Below the pieces are notes generated by a model. The model was not told the DNA's origin. It searched no databases and saw nothing but the letters and a program-made list of their open reading frames with translations. A stretch of 64,000 bases of DNA, taken from Epichloe hybrida. Taxonomy: Eukaryota; Ascomycota; Sordariomycetes; Hypocreales; Clavicipitaceae. Each line of letters starts with the position of its first letter. Position 1 is the first letter of the stretch. The DNA lies in contig JAFEKR010000009.1 of NCBI GenBank assembly GCA_019022495.1, forward strand, positions 1,550,001 through 1,614,000. The letters are read 5' to 3'. The position numbers were made by a program, and so were the translations under genes. Shown one piece after another: positions 48,038-58,778 of this stretch.

Positions 48038-50520
48038 GCTATAGCTAAGCTATAAGCTAAGACTATTAAGATTCCCTTATCTATTCTAAGTTATACTATT
48101 ACTCTTAGTAAGAGCTATTAAGTTATTTAGTAGTAATATAAGCATAAGAAATTAAGGGCGCTTAATTAATAATATAGTGTAATAGGAGTTAAGATAAGTA
48201 ATATTAAGAGTTAAGGGATTATTAAAACGCTTCTAGCTACTAGTAATACTAATTTATCTATAAGATTATCTCTTTAGTATTCCCTATAATCTAGTGAGAT
48301 ATAGAGGCTTAATAGATAACACGCTAACTATGCTTATCTAGGGTCTTTAAGCGCTTAGGTTATTCTACTTAATAGAATTACCTATACCTAGAGACCTAGT
48401 TAAAGTCTAAACTATAATAATACCTAAAGACTTCTTACTATAATATTATTTAACTAGGGCTATAGTAGGATATATAAGAACCTTATATTTATATAAGGGA
48501 AATAAAGAAAAGGTCCTAATAAAACTAGAAGATAAAAATAAGCCTTTTTACCTATAGAGAGTAAAGTAACTATTAAGAATAGGAGTGCCTAATAAAGTTA
48601 TAGGGAGTGGTAATATCCTAACTATTATAAATAAAGAGAAGTATATTAGAAGTGATAATAATTTATCTAAGCTACCTTCTAATTCTAGAGATAATAATGC
48701 TAAGGATAATATATCTAAAGAAGAAATCACTAAGGGTAGGAAGACTAGAGGTAAAGCTAGTAAAAAGAAAGACTTAGAGGATAGTAATCCTAAGGGTATA
48801 GGAGGTAGTAAAAGTAGGAAAATAAGGGGTAATAGTAATGCTAGAGAAGGAGATAAAGATAGTAATAAAGGGAAAAGAGGAGATAGTAGCCCTAAGGGCA
48901 TAGATAATAATAAGGGTAAGAATAAAGAGTCTAATAAAGATAAAGATAAGACTAGTAAGGGTACTAGGGGAGGTAACCCTCCTATAACTAATAATAATAA
49001 TACTAGAGCTTTACCTAGGAGGCTAGTTAGGAATAGTATTAATAAGGAAAGAAAGCAAAAGAGAGGTCTTACTAATATAGGGGGTCTATAACTACTACCT
49101 TTACCTCTATTGCTGCCTTTACTATAGTTATAAGGAAGGGCAAGCCCCTTTATAAGTAAGTAGCTAACCCTTACCTCTACCTTTATATAGGTAATATAGC
49201 TAGTTACTAATAAGGAGCTATAGTGAATTTAGGATATGTTTTTACTTAAGAATATTTATAACCCTAGGCTAAAACCTATTATATTAAACTTATTTACTAT
49301 TTTATTAAACTATACTTTCTAAGTAAGTGGTAAGGGTATAACACTAGTTCTAACTTACCTTAGTGAAATAATAGGAGTTATAGCTAAATACTAACTAATT
49401 ATAGACTTATAGGACTTAATAAAACTTACTAATAATTATAGAATTTACATTTCCCTAACTATATTTATCTTTAATAAGCATTATAACCTCTAGTTAAGGG
49501 GTACCCCTTACTTATCTAAAGTCTAATATATAATAGTTAAGGAGTATAATAAGATAGTAAATAAATTTAAGTTAAGGGCTAAATAGGAAGCTTAACCCTT
49601 ACTACTAAAATTACCTACATTACTATTACTAATTAAAGTGTCTAAGGATTAGTTAAGTGTCTTATTAGATCTTTACCCTTATAGTTAGGCTATAGCTATG
49701 CTAACTTAGTAGCCTCTAAGAATAAAAGTTTTAAGGTCTTAGCTTTATAAGAATTAATAGAAGTATAGTAAGGGTAAAATTAAAGCACTTAAGGTACTAG
49801 CTATAATATCTAAGGCCTATTACCTAGTTTATACTACTCTTATAGAACTTAATAAATTAATTAATTACTACTAGAAAAATATTAAAGCTACTAGACTTAA
49901 GGGGTTATACCTATAAGATTTAAAAGAAGATAGTAAATTTCTAATATTAGTATTAAATAGAAAGGAGGGAGTCCTTATTTTCTAAGAGAGTTTTAGGTCT
50001 TTACCCCTAGTGTAAAATAATAAATATATTAAGGGAACTATTAGCTAGCTAGGCTTATAGGCTAATGCCCTAGGGAGTAATTAGTCTATAGACTCTCTAT
50101 TTTCTAAAGTAGTAGCTAAGTGCCTATATAGAATTAAGGGAGGACTTTGCCCTCTAAGAGTGCTAGGAAGGCCTAATGTTCTAATTAGGATTAGAGATTA
50201 CTTAATATAGCTAGGTAACTTAATAAGGCATAATTATCTATCTAAAAAGGCTTTAACTATCTATAAAGAGTTATTTACTAATTTTAGGGGAGGAGCTAAT
50301 AGGCTATTAGTCCTATTAGATATAGAGGTATTAGAGGTTATTATAATTATTAACTAACTATATTAGACTAAGGTTAGGAGGAGAGAGATGCCTAAATAGA
50401 TTAAGGGGCTAGTAGTATAAGCTTATAAGCTAAGGGAAGGGCTACTTATAGTAATAGTTAATATTTTTAGGCTAGTGGTTAGGGTAACCACTAAGTAGTA
50501 GTAGACATGATAGGTGGGGG
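48038..50520 (+). mobile_element. Decayed retroelement-like repeat, right of hAT copy A
   Basis: About 2.5 kb of AT-rich, TpA-rich sequence with many stops, consistent with RIP. A 168-codon open stretch at 48585-49091 is a Lys/Asn/Ser/Gly low-complexity sequence (SKKKDLEDSN, KDKDKTSKGT). It could be the remnant of a basic gag or nucleocapsid region, but I cannot assign a class. If the inversion is undone, this block is rejoined through GCTATAGC to 61808-63092. It ends near 50520, where normal-composition DNA begins after a poly-pyrimidine run. Confidence 0.5.
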
Positions 50521-50932
50521 CAGGTGTAAGGCACCTAGCTTACCTAGCATAAAAACCCCACTAGCAGATTTTTTAACAGGGCTTTTTTTTTTCTCCTGGA
50601 TTATTATCACGAGAATTTAATTTTAGTTAATCAATTTATCTAAAGCTTCGTTTCCTGTCTGTACAGCTTCTTGAAGAGGGAAGACATCGCGATAGTGATG
50701 CCTAAGATGTGAGGCTGCTACATCCAACAGGAGGAGCCCACCAACACAGTTGCATTGGCAGCGATCGACATGCAGCAAGGCTGATTAGTCAGGCGGACTC
50801 AATGAATCTTACTATTGGCTGGTCGCTCGTGCGTTTCTGAGCCCCCTAACCTTGAACTGCCCACATCCGATCGTGCTCGTTATATCTTCTTGTACATCTT
50901 TCTAGATACATCGCTTTAATCACCACCAAGAT

Positions 50933-51844
50933 ATGTTGTTTGAAGAGCTTCCTGGATCGCTAGACAAATGCAGGTTTGTCTCGAAAGGCGCGACTGGGTG
51001 GGTTTTCGAGGCCGCTCCTGGCATCGCTATCAAATACTTTGTGCGAGGCCGTCTAGACGAATTTCAGGTCGAAAACGAAACATACGACCTTATCGAGCGG
51101 AACCACCCTCCTCCATTATTCATTCCGAGTTTTCTACGGCTGCCTGGTTTAAATTTCATGCAGCTGATGGTCGACAGCTTAGATGCTCGTCTGCAACGGA
51201 ACCAGCGTCGAGACCTACAGAAACACGTATGCCTGGAAGTCTTGCGCTTGGAGCCGACACCGAAAATCGAGCAATGGGCTGCGGAACTGTCTGGGGCCCT
51301 CGCTTGGCTAGAATCCCTTGGATTGGTCCAGGGGGATCTTCGCCCTGCAAATCTTCTTCTCGATAACGATGACCACCTAAAGCTGGCTGACTTTGACAGC
51401 AGTTGTAAGATTGGCGCTGAGAATTTGGGCCTAGCACCACCGTGGTCACGGGTGCTTGGTAAAGAAGGTGGAAAATCTTATGGAACTTATGGACTGTATG
51501 GAGCACAGAGTGAGCAGTTCGCCTTCGGTTCTATCCTATACAATTTGACGCGTGGTTTCGAACCATACGATGATAAAGGGTCGGAAGCTATAGGCCTCTG
51601 GCATAATATGGTGTTTCCGGAGCTATCCGGCTCCCGGTTAGATGCATTGACCCTTCGCTGTTGGAGGGGTGACTTTGCGACCTTGGCCGATCTCGCCAAG
51701 GATGTTGCCGTCCTCGAAGGTGCTAAGCGGGCATCAACTGCAATCGCGACAGATGATGGGTACATGAGCAAAATGAAAAGGTGTTGTCAAAAGCTGCTAC
51801 ATGACAGATTTACAGATTTAGATGTCGGAACACCTGCCAAGTAA
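50933..51844 (+). CDS. Atypical protein-kinase-like protein, accessory
   Basis: An intronless 303-residue protein. The kinase fold is recognisable: a glycine-loop-like GATGWVFE (19-26), the VAIK-type lysine in AIKYF (Lys34), the catalytic loop GDLRPANLLL with Asp135 and Asn140, and the magnesium-binding motif as DFD (153-155) instead of DFG. HRD is replaced by QGD. The activation segment is short, followed by SYGTYGLYGAQSEQFAFGSILYNLTRG, which corresponds to the APE-to-helix-F region. The main catalytic residues are kept, so activity is possible. Such truncated, divergent kinases are common in accessory regions of filamentous fungi. It sits in the inverted island flanked by repeats. Substrate and role are unknown. 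Confidence 0.7.
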   Translation: MLFEELPGSLDKCRFVSKGATGWVFEAAPGIAIKYFVRGRLDEFQVENETYDLIERNHPPPLFIPSFLRLPGLNFMQLMVDSLDARLQRNQRRDLQKHVCLEVLRLEPTPKIEQWAAELSGALAWLESLGLVQGDLRPANLLLDNDDHLKLADFDSSCKIGAENLGLAPPWSRVLGKEGGKSYGTYGLYGAQSEQFAFGSILYNLTRGFEPYDDKGSEAIGLWHNMVFPELSGSRLDALTLRCWRGDFATLADLAKDVAVLEGAKRASTAIATDDGYMSKMKRCCQKLLHDRFTDLDVGTPAK

Positions 51845-52916
51845 GGGAGTTGGTCTCTGGGCATGCACACCGCTGGCAGGCTTCTATTACACGATTGTTA
51901 AAGACTGGAGAGACGTCCGTCAGTTTCAATACGTTGATGTAGAGAATAAGCAGTGATTACTCGCATGCTGGGGGGGGACACTACTTGCTGTCGTGAAGTC
52001 CCTTTTCGAAAACAGAGATGCATCGGGCGTTCGCACGCGATCCAGTGACGCCCAGAGGAGCATGACATCCCAGGCTAAGCCTTGCGATATCGTATATCAA
52101 CGATGTCGAATTCTAGGCGGATGTATAAATGTTGTTCGAAGTCCTTGCGCGATTGGCCGCGCGCAGGCCAGCTCTGAGCCCGACCGCGCCGGACTTGGAA
52201 AAGGTAACTCAACTCAGGTAGCTTGATATGCATTGGAAGAAGCTGGCCAAGACCCTCTGATGAACTATGAAGAGCTGGAAGCGTTACGAAAACAGCGGGT
52301 TGACATGCGTTCTTGGACCGCTGGTTGAGGTCAAGTCATCCGCCGCTCTGTCCTCGTCCTTTTTAGTGTCATGTCGCATCGACGTTGAGTAGTAACTATT
52401 GAGCCGGAACTGACGATTGTGTTGCTCGTTGCCCAAGCTTCGTCTCGAGCACGGGTGTGTCGCTTTCCTACACCAAAATACCGTAAAGCGCCGACTCACT
52501 ATAACTTGGTGAGCGCATATTATTCGTCATAGACGCTGTATCCGCCATCGGGCAACAGAAGCGAATGTGGCTAGCGGATACAAGACCAGCCGTATCGATG
52601 CCGCAGTCCCTCCAAGCATGTGCGCTCCGGCGCTTCAGCTCAACTGCATGCTGATCCTCGAATCGACGCATCAAGTCGCTGCTAGGACCGTCAGGTCACA
52701 AACGAGGCCCGAGGATTAAATGAACTTGGGGATGGGGAGAAGGTGACTGGCATGAACAAGTACACTGTGCATCGGTAACTGTACACACACATCTCACATC
52801 TATGAACGCACAGTGGAGGCTACTGCAACGAGGCAGTTGTTGTCAATCCATTAGCATTCTCACGTTGTGACATATTCTCATCTTAGCCAAGCAATTGCTC
52901 AGAATATTGTAGAGAT
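51845..52916. other. Intergenic region with an LTR fragment
   Basis: About 1.1 kb of normal composition with no convincing gene. It includes a 38-bp piece (52520-52557) identical to the end of the nearby copia LTR. Confidence 0.5.
52520..52557 (+). repeat. 38-bp copia LTR fragment
   Basis: Starts TTATTCGTCATAGACGC and ends GGGCAACA. It is identical to the terminal 38 bp of the 58824-59086 LTR read on its minus strand. No further LTR similarity extends on either side. It is not RIP-mutated. Confidence 0.85.
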
Positions 52917-54077
52917 ATGTATACACACATTTCTTGCCATCAGGAGCTCGTTAACAACGGTGGCCGGCCTGTTTGCTCCGTCGAAGATCTGACATATATC
53001 CTTGCAAAGCCTAGGGCCAGGTATAAAGCGATTATGCCGTGGCTCAGTGACGACCCAGACTCTGAGGTTTGGGATGGGGAGATAAAGACAGTCTTCTCGA
53101 GGCAATTTACGCGGTGGTGGGACTTTCGTAAATCGCAATGGGATAACAGAAGGATTGATATTGAAGCCGGATTCTCTTCCTTCTTGGAGGCAAGCAAGCG
53201 CAAATATGAGGGGATGGGTGCCATTAGTATGGTCTCCGACCCTTCATTCGAGGAAACAGTCAGGCGATTATGGCAACACAAGCCAGTATCCCGGCAACTA
53301 CCCGAATCTAACTCATTTACATCATACAAAGAGGCAGTCAGAAGGCGTCTTGCACCGTACCAATTCACCCGCGCTTTGCAGTTGAAGGAGGACCCTCGCC
53401 AACAGGCCCAGTGGACCAATTGGCTAGAGTACCTCAACTACGAAAAATGGTGTCTGGAAATGCCGACTGCGCTTTCGGAACCTCTGGAGGAACGATACCG
53501 TCAAGCCTGGAGAAGGATGCTCAGTGCACCACGGCGTTCGTCGAGAGAAGCTAAAGGGTGTACTTCATCAGCATCAAGGTTCATGCAGAAAGCAGAACGA
53601 CGACCGGCGGACATTATCAATATGGCCAAGGAGTTGGAAGCAACCCACGCTAGCTTGGTTGCAACCAACAAAACACTTGACGACTTTATTCGAGAGACAG
53701 AACCGTATCTGCATGCGCAGACAGCAGTGTACTACCAAAGACATCGAGTGGAGTGGATTATTAAGGAGGCGAGTTTAATCGAGCTGGAGATGTCCCAGCA
53801 AAGTAAGACGGTGAAAACTAAAGGAGACGTCAACACAAGAGAGAACAAGAAGAGGCAACGCGATGATGATACGATACCCCCCGACACGATTAAAGAGAGT
53901 CAAACGAGGCGATGGTGGGGAACATGTTGTTTCAGTGGCAACGCTACGCGAGCCTGGGCTTCGCCGGAGTCGGCGTTTAGCCCAAGGCAAATCGCTGCAA
54001 AGCCGAGCTTAGTTCATCTGCTTCCGGCCGCTCAACTTCTCAAGGCAGCATTTTCACTCGCCTTTTGTCGTGTTTAA
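52917..54077 (+). CDS. Orphan accessory fungal protein, function unknown
   Basis: A 386-residue open frame. I cannot assign a domain. It is rich in Trp, Arg and Glu, with a run of amphipathic helices: FSRQFTRWWDFRKSQWDNRR, FLEASKRKYEGMG, FEETVRRLWQHKP, YKEAVRRRLAPYQF, WTNWLEYLNYEKWCLEM. A long helical segment (MAKELEATHASLVATNKTL, IIKEASLIELEMSQQ) and a basic stretch (ENKKRQRDDD) come after it. I have the impression that similar W/R-rich proteins recur as repeated families in fungal accessory regions, but this is a recollection, not a match. The start is uncertain: CCATCAG just downstream of the ATG could be an intron acceptor, in which case the first exon lies further left. The last 60 residues look less protein-like and may be an unrecognised intron or tail. 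Confidence 0.45.
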   Translation: MYTHISCHQELVNNGGRPVCSVEDLTYILAKPRARYKAIMPWLSDDPDSEVWDGEIKTVFSRQFTRWWDFRKSQWDNRRIDIEAGFSSFLEASKRKYEGMGAISMVSDPSFEETVRRLWQHKPVSRQLPESNSFTSYKEAVRRRLAPYQFTRALQLKEDPRQQAQWTNWLEYLNYEKWCLEMPTALSEPLEERYRQAWRRMLSAPRRSSREAKGCTSSASRFMQKAERRPADIINMAKELEATHASLVATNKTLDDFIRETEPYLHAQTAVYYQRHRVEWIIKEASLIELEMSQQSKTVKTKGDVNTRENKKRQRDDDTIPPDTIKESQTRRWWGTCCFSGNATRAWASPESAFSPRQIAAKPSLVHLLPAAQLLKAAFSLAFCRV

Positions 54078-54096
54078 GGGGCTCCAGGTGCAACAC

Positions 54097-54216
54097 ACAA
54101 TTGCTTTGCCGCTTGTCATTGCAAAAGCCTTGTGTGGTACCACAGAACCCGAACTCACAGCAGCAGACGTTCAGAAGGCATTTCTGGCCGGCCACTGCAG
54201 CGTATTTGCCACAATT
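54097..54216 (-). pseudogene. Fragment of a type-1 chitin-binding domain gene
   Basis: The minus strand encodes a 40-residue cysteine pattern typical of hevein-like chitin-binding domains: NCGKYAAVAGQKC, then NVCC and C, GFCGTT, C, and a final QSNC. In fungi this version is often found in killer-toxin-type chitinases (GH18) with LysM modules. No such flanking domain is present here, no signal peptide is evident, and the frame ends 57 bp further on. One cysteine position reads CCC-E-F where CC-S-E-F is usual, and a KR pair replaces a conserved glycine-rich turn. I read it as a truncated remnant. Confidence 0.6.
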
Positions 54217-54303
54217 CCGCCTTTGCATCGCAGTTAGACTGGCAGCGTTTACTAGCATTGTGTTAGCCTGCGACACCTTCTGGGCGCTCTTCTTCCTACT
54301 CAC

Positions 54304-56241
54304 ATTCTGCAGTGCAATAAGGTTTGTATTATAGTAGGTACAATTCTTCTATTACAGCCTCACAAAGACGCTTAATATCCCTTACAAACATGCTGAGATA
54401 TCTTGTTATAAGGTAGAGGATAGTGCCTTAATACCTTACCTAATCCTAGCCCTAAACTAAAATATAACTTCCTTATAGAGGTTTACTAACTAACTAAGGA
54501 CTAAAATAAACTCTAAAAGATAACTTATTATTAATTTTTAAAAAAAATTTGGCGTCATTGGTTATAGCCAATGCATCTAATTGATTATAACACACAATTA
54601 TTTAAGGGCGCTGCTTTTTTCTTTGAGGCTAGACTCTTTGCTGAAGAAACAGTCGACATATTTGGAAACATCTATTGGCCAAATCCCTGTTCCCGTTCCC
54701 AGATCAAGGATTCGCACAAGTTCGTTCGAGCTTCTCCTCTACTCTCTCTTTGCCTCCGTCTGCATCACTCCACACGTTTTATCACGCAGCAGACACCAGC
54801 CTATTCAAACCGTTTCGGTGCACTTAACGGTGGGCAAAACGGCAACAACAAACCTAGCGTTTCCGGATAAACATCGGGATTGGTTCGCTAGTTACGACGA
54901 GATCCCGTCCGCTCTCCCATAGTCAAGCTAGTAAGGGGCAGATTAGTAGTTGAGTCGATGACGACTAGCGAACACCGGCTGTTGTATGTTTGTTTGATGT
55001 TTTTTGTATTAGCACATCCTTGCATTCTTTGGCTTTAGGCAATATAGCATAGTTTACTGACATCGTCTTCCACATACGACCATACCTACCAGAATATACG
55101 GGATCCCGTCCGCTCTCCCATAGTCAAGCTGGTAAGGGGCAGATTAGTAGTTGGGTCGGTGACGACCAGCGAACACCGGCTGTTGTATGTTTTTTTTTTT
55201 TTTTTTCGTTGTTGTCTCGTGTGTGTCAACACATCCTTGTATTCTTTGGCCAATTCAATTTCAACCATTTGAAGTCGTTCATCGCGCTCGCCTACGAAGC
55301 CCGCGCGCATTTCGAGGCACTTCTGCGGCGCGTCCGTCGTCGAATACGACGACCTCGATGAGCTCGGCGTCCTTGAGGCCCGGCCCACGATGGACGCGTG
55401 GTTGGGCAAGGGCGTGCATGACGTGGGTTACAGGGTGGGGGTTTGCCATGGCGTTGCTGGTGAGTTGGTTTGGTATGTGTTTGTGTGTGTGAGTGGCGTG
55501 GCGTGTTTCGTGTTTCGTGTAGATTGTATAGATGTGCATTTTATCTTGTTGGGTTTGTGTTTCAAAAAGGGGAATGGATGGATTGCCGATGAGTGTGGCA
55601 GTTTTACATGGTCGAACAAAGGGGCACATCATATCACTCGTATCATTGAGCATCAGAATCCAAGGAGTAGTGTTGCTGTTGACGAGCGATGCAAATTCTG
55701 GGGAAAGCGAAAACATGTCTTGTTCGTGCCCAATGACTGCCATGCCCAACCATGATGGAGGGGACTTGCCAGCAGGACAAGGCGCTAGAAAAGTTAGGCT
55801 GCATTCCCGTCTCTTACGAGCGAAGTGACTTTTTTGTCCATGTTCAGCCAGAACTATGTCGTCACCCTGTCCACGCTGCTGGCTGCTGGCTCCTAACTTA
55901 TCGTCCTCCTTGCCTACCAAGCCCCTGCACTTTAATATTGGAATAAAAGCCGTCTTTTCCACGCCTTTGAATGTAAAAAGTACTTCAGACGTGTCCATCG
56001 ATCGGCGGAATCCAAATCTTGTGGTTTGTTTGTTCGGCATGAGTTGGTCTGACCCTAGGTTGCTTTCTTAGGTTAACACCCCCAACACCCCCCGGCACCC
56101 CTTTCCGGTGTCGGTGGTAGGTAGGTAGTCGTACATGGATGGTGTGAATGGATGCTGCTTCTCGCACCAGGTGCCGTGTAGAATCGAAACAAAATTGTAA
56201 GAGTTAAGCTCTGTTCTCTCATATCTTGGCGGCTTCTGTTC
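54304..56241. other. Mixed region with a duplicated segment; no assignable gene
   Basis: The first 270 bp (54304-54570) are AT-rich like the RIP blocks. A 113-codon frame at 54581-54922 has no recognisable domain. A direct duplication of about 130 bp follows. From 55260 to 55470 there is a GC-rich stretch with coding-like composition in more than one frame, and a GTGAGT at 55461 that could be a donor, but no protein can be named. It may hold remnants of a dead gene. Confidence 0.4.
54901..55250 (+). repeat. Direct duplication, two copies
   Basis: Copy 1 (54901-55033) and copy 2 (55102-55250) start with GATCCCGTCCGCTCTCCCAT and end at ATTCTTTGGC. Differences are mainly G versus A, with a T-run expansion in copy 2 (55190-55206). 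Confidence 0.85.
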
Positions 56242-58489
56242 TCACCCGCCTGTGCTCGCTGCTGCTGCTGCTGCTGCTACTGGTTCCTTGTTGGCTGCGG
56301 CTGTGGAATTGGCGCCGTGCCCTGTTTTTCCACCACCACGGCCTCGCCGTCCTCTGCCGCCAGAGGGTTTCTCCTTTTCGCCGTTGGCTAGAGAACCTTC
56401 CTTTGAGGATGTCGTCGATGGTGCAGCCGCGACGGATGTCTTGTCCTTGCGCTCCAGAACTTGGACAGAGGCTTGGCCGATGGATATTGGGCTAGCTGTC
56501 ACTGCTTTGGCGAGGGCATCGTGCTCGGAGAATTCTACATACGCGAATCCCTTGCGCTTGTCAATCTCAACGAGTGTAATGGTACCAAAAGCTTCGAGTG
56601 CTTCTCTGAGAGACGCGTCGGTCACTCCCTGTGAGGCGCTGACATGCTTGACAAATGCGCGGGTGGCGCTTGCAGATACCGACGATGGCTTCTTTTGCGA
56701 CTGCTTCATGGTCCCTTTCTCCCTTGGTTCCTGCTTGTTGTTGTTCTGGTTGCTGGTGGCATTCGAGCTCGGCACTTGGCTTGATGACGGGGTTTCCGTG
56801 GTGGTGGCCTTTGTCGTCACCTCGGAATCGTTCTTCTTCTTGAGTATGACTGGAGGATTGACTGCCGTCGGTTGTGCACTTACGGTTGCAGTTTCGGTCG
56901 CGGCAGTTCCTTTCCCTTTGTCAGCGTTCTTTCCACCACGATTCCTTCGTCCGGACTGAGACTTGGTAGTAGCTGGACTCTCGGGTCTTCCCTTTGACGA
57001 CTTCGCAGGGGGTGCTTCGGACGCTGCTGATGAGTTCCCCGTCACTGCTGCCAGAGGTGTTACGTTGGCTACGGCGTCACTCTCTTTGGTAGAAGAGACC
57101 GTTCCTTTGGCGTCTGCTTCGGCCTTGGCCGCATCGTGACGAGCCCGCCTATGGGCACTTCCAGGACTAAGACCTAGGTCTCGTTGCAAGATTCGTGCTG
57201 CGGCAGCGATTCCAGCTCGTCGACTTTTCGGTACGTCGGCCGAAGCACTGGCACCGGCACCGGCACCAGCGCCTGTGGTGGCCGTGGTGGAGACATTTGT
57301 AGTTGCAATCTGGCTGGCTACTTTCTGAGCTGCCTCGGCAGCTTGCTCCGTGGCAGCTTTCTTGGTGAGAATCTTAACCGTTTCCTTTGGAGTCTTATCG
57401 GTCCTGTCGCCCTTTGAATCCTTGCCCTTCCTCTTGTTCAATGTTTCGTCCTCCTTGGATCCGCCCCTGCCTTTGCCACCCGACTTGGAATTCTTGCCTG
57501 ATGCGCCATCTTTGCCCTTATTTGCCTTCTTCTCCTTTAGATATTCAACCAGAGGAGTTGTTGTGACTTTTGTCTCCACTTTGGCAGTGTCATTGGGGTC
57601 CTCAACGTCGATACTTTCTCGCATGGGTGCAGGGTTAGCAAGGTCCTCGAGGAATGCCATGAATTCGGGATCCTGGTCGATGGTGCCTTGTCGAGCATCG
57701 GTCCGCTTCTTCGTTCCTGCGATCTTTTTGTAGACTGAAAATTCCAGGACGGGCGGTCCGACCAGGGCAGGATTGGTAAAGGTTGATTTTGCATCCTCCC
57801 ACGTCGAGCTCCTGACCACTTCACTGAGGGGCATGATGTCATCCTTTCGCATCAAGTGAAGATACGCTCTGCTGGGGCGAGAAGGCTTCGAGGGGCTTGA
57901 ATCAAAACATCATTAGAACCTGCACAGGCAATCAAAAGCGGTGCTGCTTTCAAAGAGATGACATACTCAGTGGAGACCTTGCCGGGAATGTATGATAACC
58001 AATCGACCTTGCCCTTGGACACCTCCCAGTCTGACCCGAGGATGGTCACAAACTCTGGCTGCGTCATGCCTGGCGGCAGGCGACGAATGACCATTTTTTC
58101 ACCTTCATTGTGTGCTTTTGACCGTGGGGCCTTGGTTTGTGGTGTTTCTCCCTCATTGGCGTTCTGTAGCAGGATCAGGGGACTGTTTGGCAACATGTTC
58201 ATGCTGGATGCAACTCTGTGAAAGTGTTACTCATACCTTGGCCGAGCCTCGTTTGTCCACTGCTCCTTTGCCCTTGCCAGGTTTCGAGGCAATACTGTTC
58301 TCTTCGGTTCCCTTGGCCTTTTTTTTTCATGATTGTCAGAGTCAATCTTGCGTCGCAACCGGCTTGTGAAGCTGAATATGTATATCTTACTCTTTTTCTC
58401 ACACTGGCTTGATCAGAGACCTGGCCGGGGGTAACGCAGGACGTCCCATTTGCCTTGCGCGACAGGACTTGAGGCGCCGGTGCGGGCAT
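56242..58489 (-). CDS. UPF3: Nonsense-mediated mRNA decay factor Upf3
   Basis: Four exons (58391-58489, 58237-58317, 57967-58163, 56242-57895) join in frame to 676 residues. Upf3 bridges the exon-junction complex or ribosome with Upf2/Upf1 in mRNA surveillance. The Smg4/UPF3 domain spans about 82-250: KMVIRRLPPGMTQPEF, WLSYIPGKVST, PSRPSRAYLHL, FTNPALVGPPVLEFSVYKKI, then DQDPEFMAFLEDL. A long low-complexity Lys/Ser/Ala region follows, and then a second RRM-like domain at about 537-610 with RNP1 KGFAYVEF. The tail is RG-rich (GGRGRRGRGGGK). The N-terminus was deduced from donor GTAAGA at 58390, branch CTGAC and an AAG acceptor after a run of nine A; both first introns are 73 nt. A naive ATG at 58202 would lie inside intron 2. 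Confidence 0.88.
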
Positions 58490-58709
58490 GACGCATGTCG
58501 TGTGTGGCAAGGCAAGCAAATCTGTCGAGTGGCCAGCCTGGTCGAGGACGGCGAAGCGATGTTGGTTCCTCTGGTCAAGTTGAGAGGAAGCTCTGCCCAG
58601 TGCTGGCTGCCAAGTCACTAGAAGTTTGTTACGGATCCGTACTCCGTAGTTTATGTAGTAATTGTGATTGAGGCACTGACGAGGGAGTTGCGGCCCTGAG
58701 TGGTAATCG

Positions 58710-58778
58710 TGCCACGCCCCACTTCTTTTGGTTATGTGGCTAGAGCCCTGCGAAAACCAAAAGAAGTGGGGCGTGGCA
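58710..58778. repeat. 24-bp perfect inverted repeat (hairpin)
   Basis: Arms 58710-58733 and 58755-58778 are exact reverse complements (starting TGCCACGCCCCACTTC) around a 21-nt loop. It lies 220 bp upstream of the UPF3 start codon and 45 bp from the copia LTR. It could be a small foldback element or a regulatory hairpin. No clear target duplication is seen. Confidence 0.9.

Noticed and set aside
48585..49091. The 168-codon open stretch as a real gene
   Set aside because: It is a Lys/Asn-rich translation of AT-rich RIP-type DNA inside a repeat; absence of stops reflects low TAA/TAG frequency in purine-rich sequence.
55279..56040. A 253-codon minus-strand open frame downstream of UPF3
   Set aside because: Low-complexity and UTR-like stretches (His/Thr repeats from GTGTGT DNA) run through it, and the GC-rich part is open in several frames, so the strand cannot be decided.
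58202..58330. A possible frameshift in the UPF3 5' end at a run of nine A
   Set aside because: Reading the A-run as the end of an intron (CTGAC branch, AAG acceptor) with a GTAAGA donor at 58390 restores a continuous frame without any base change.
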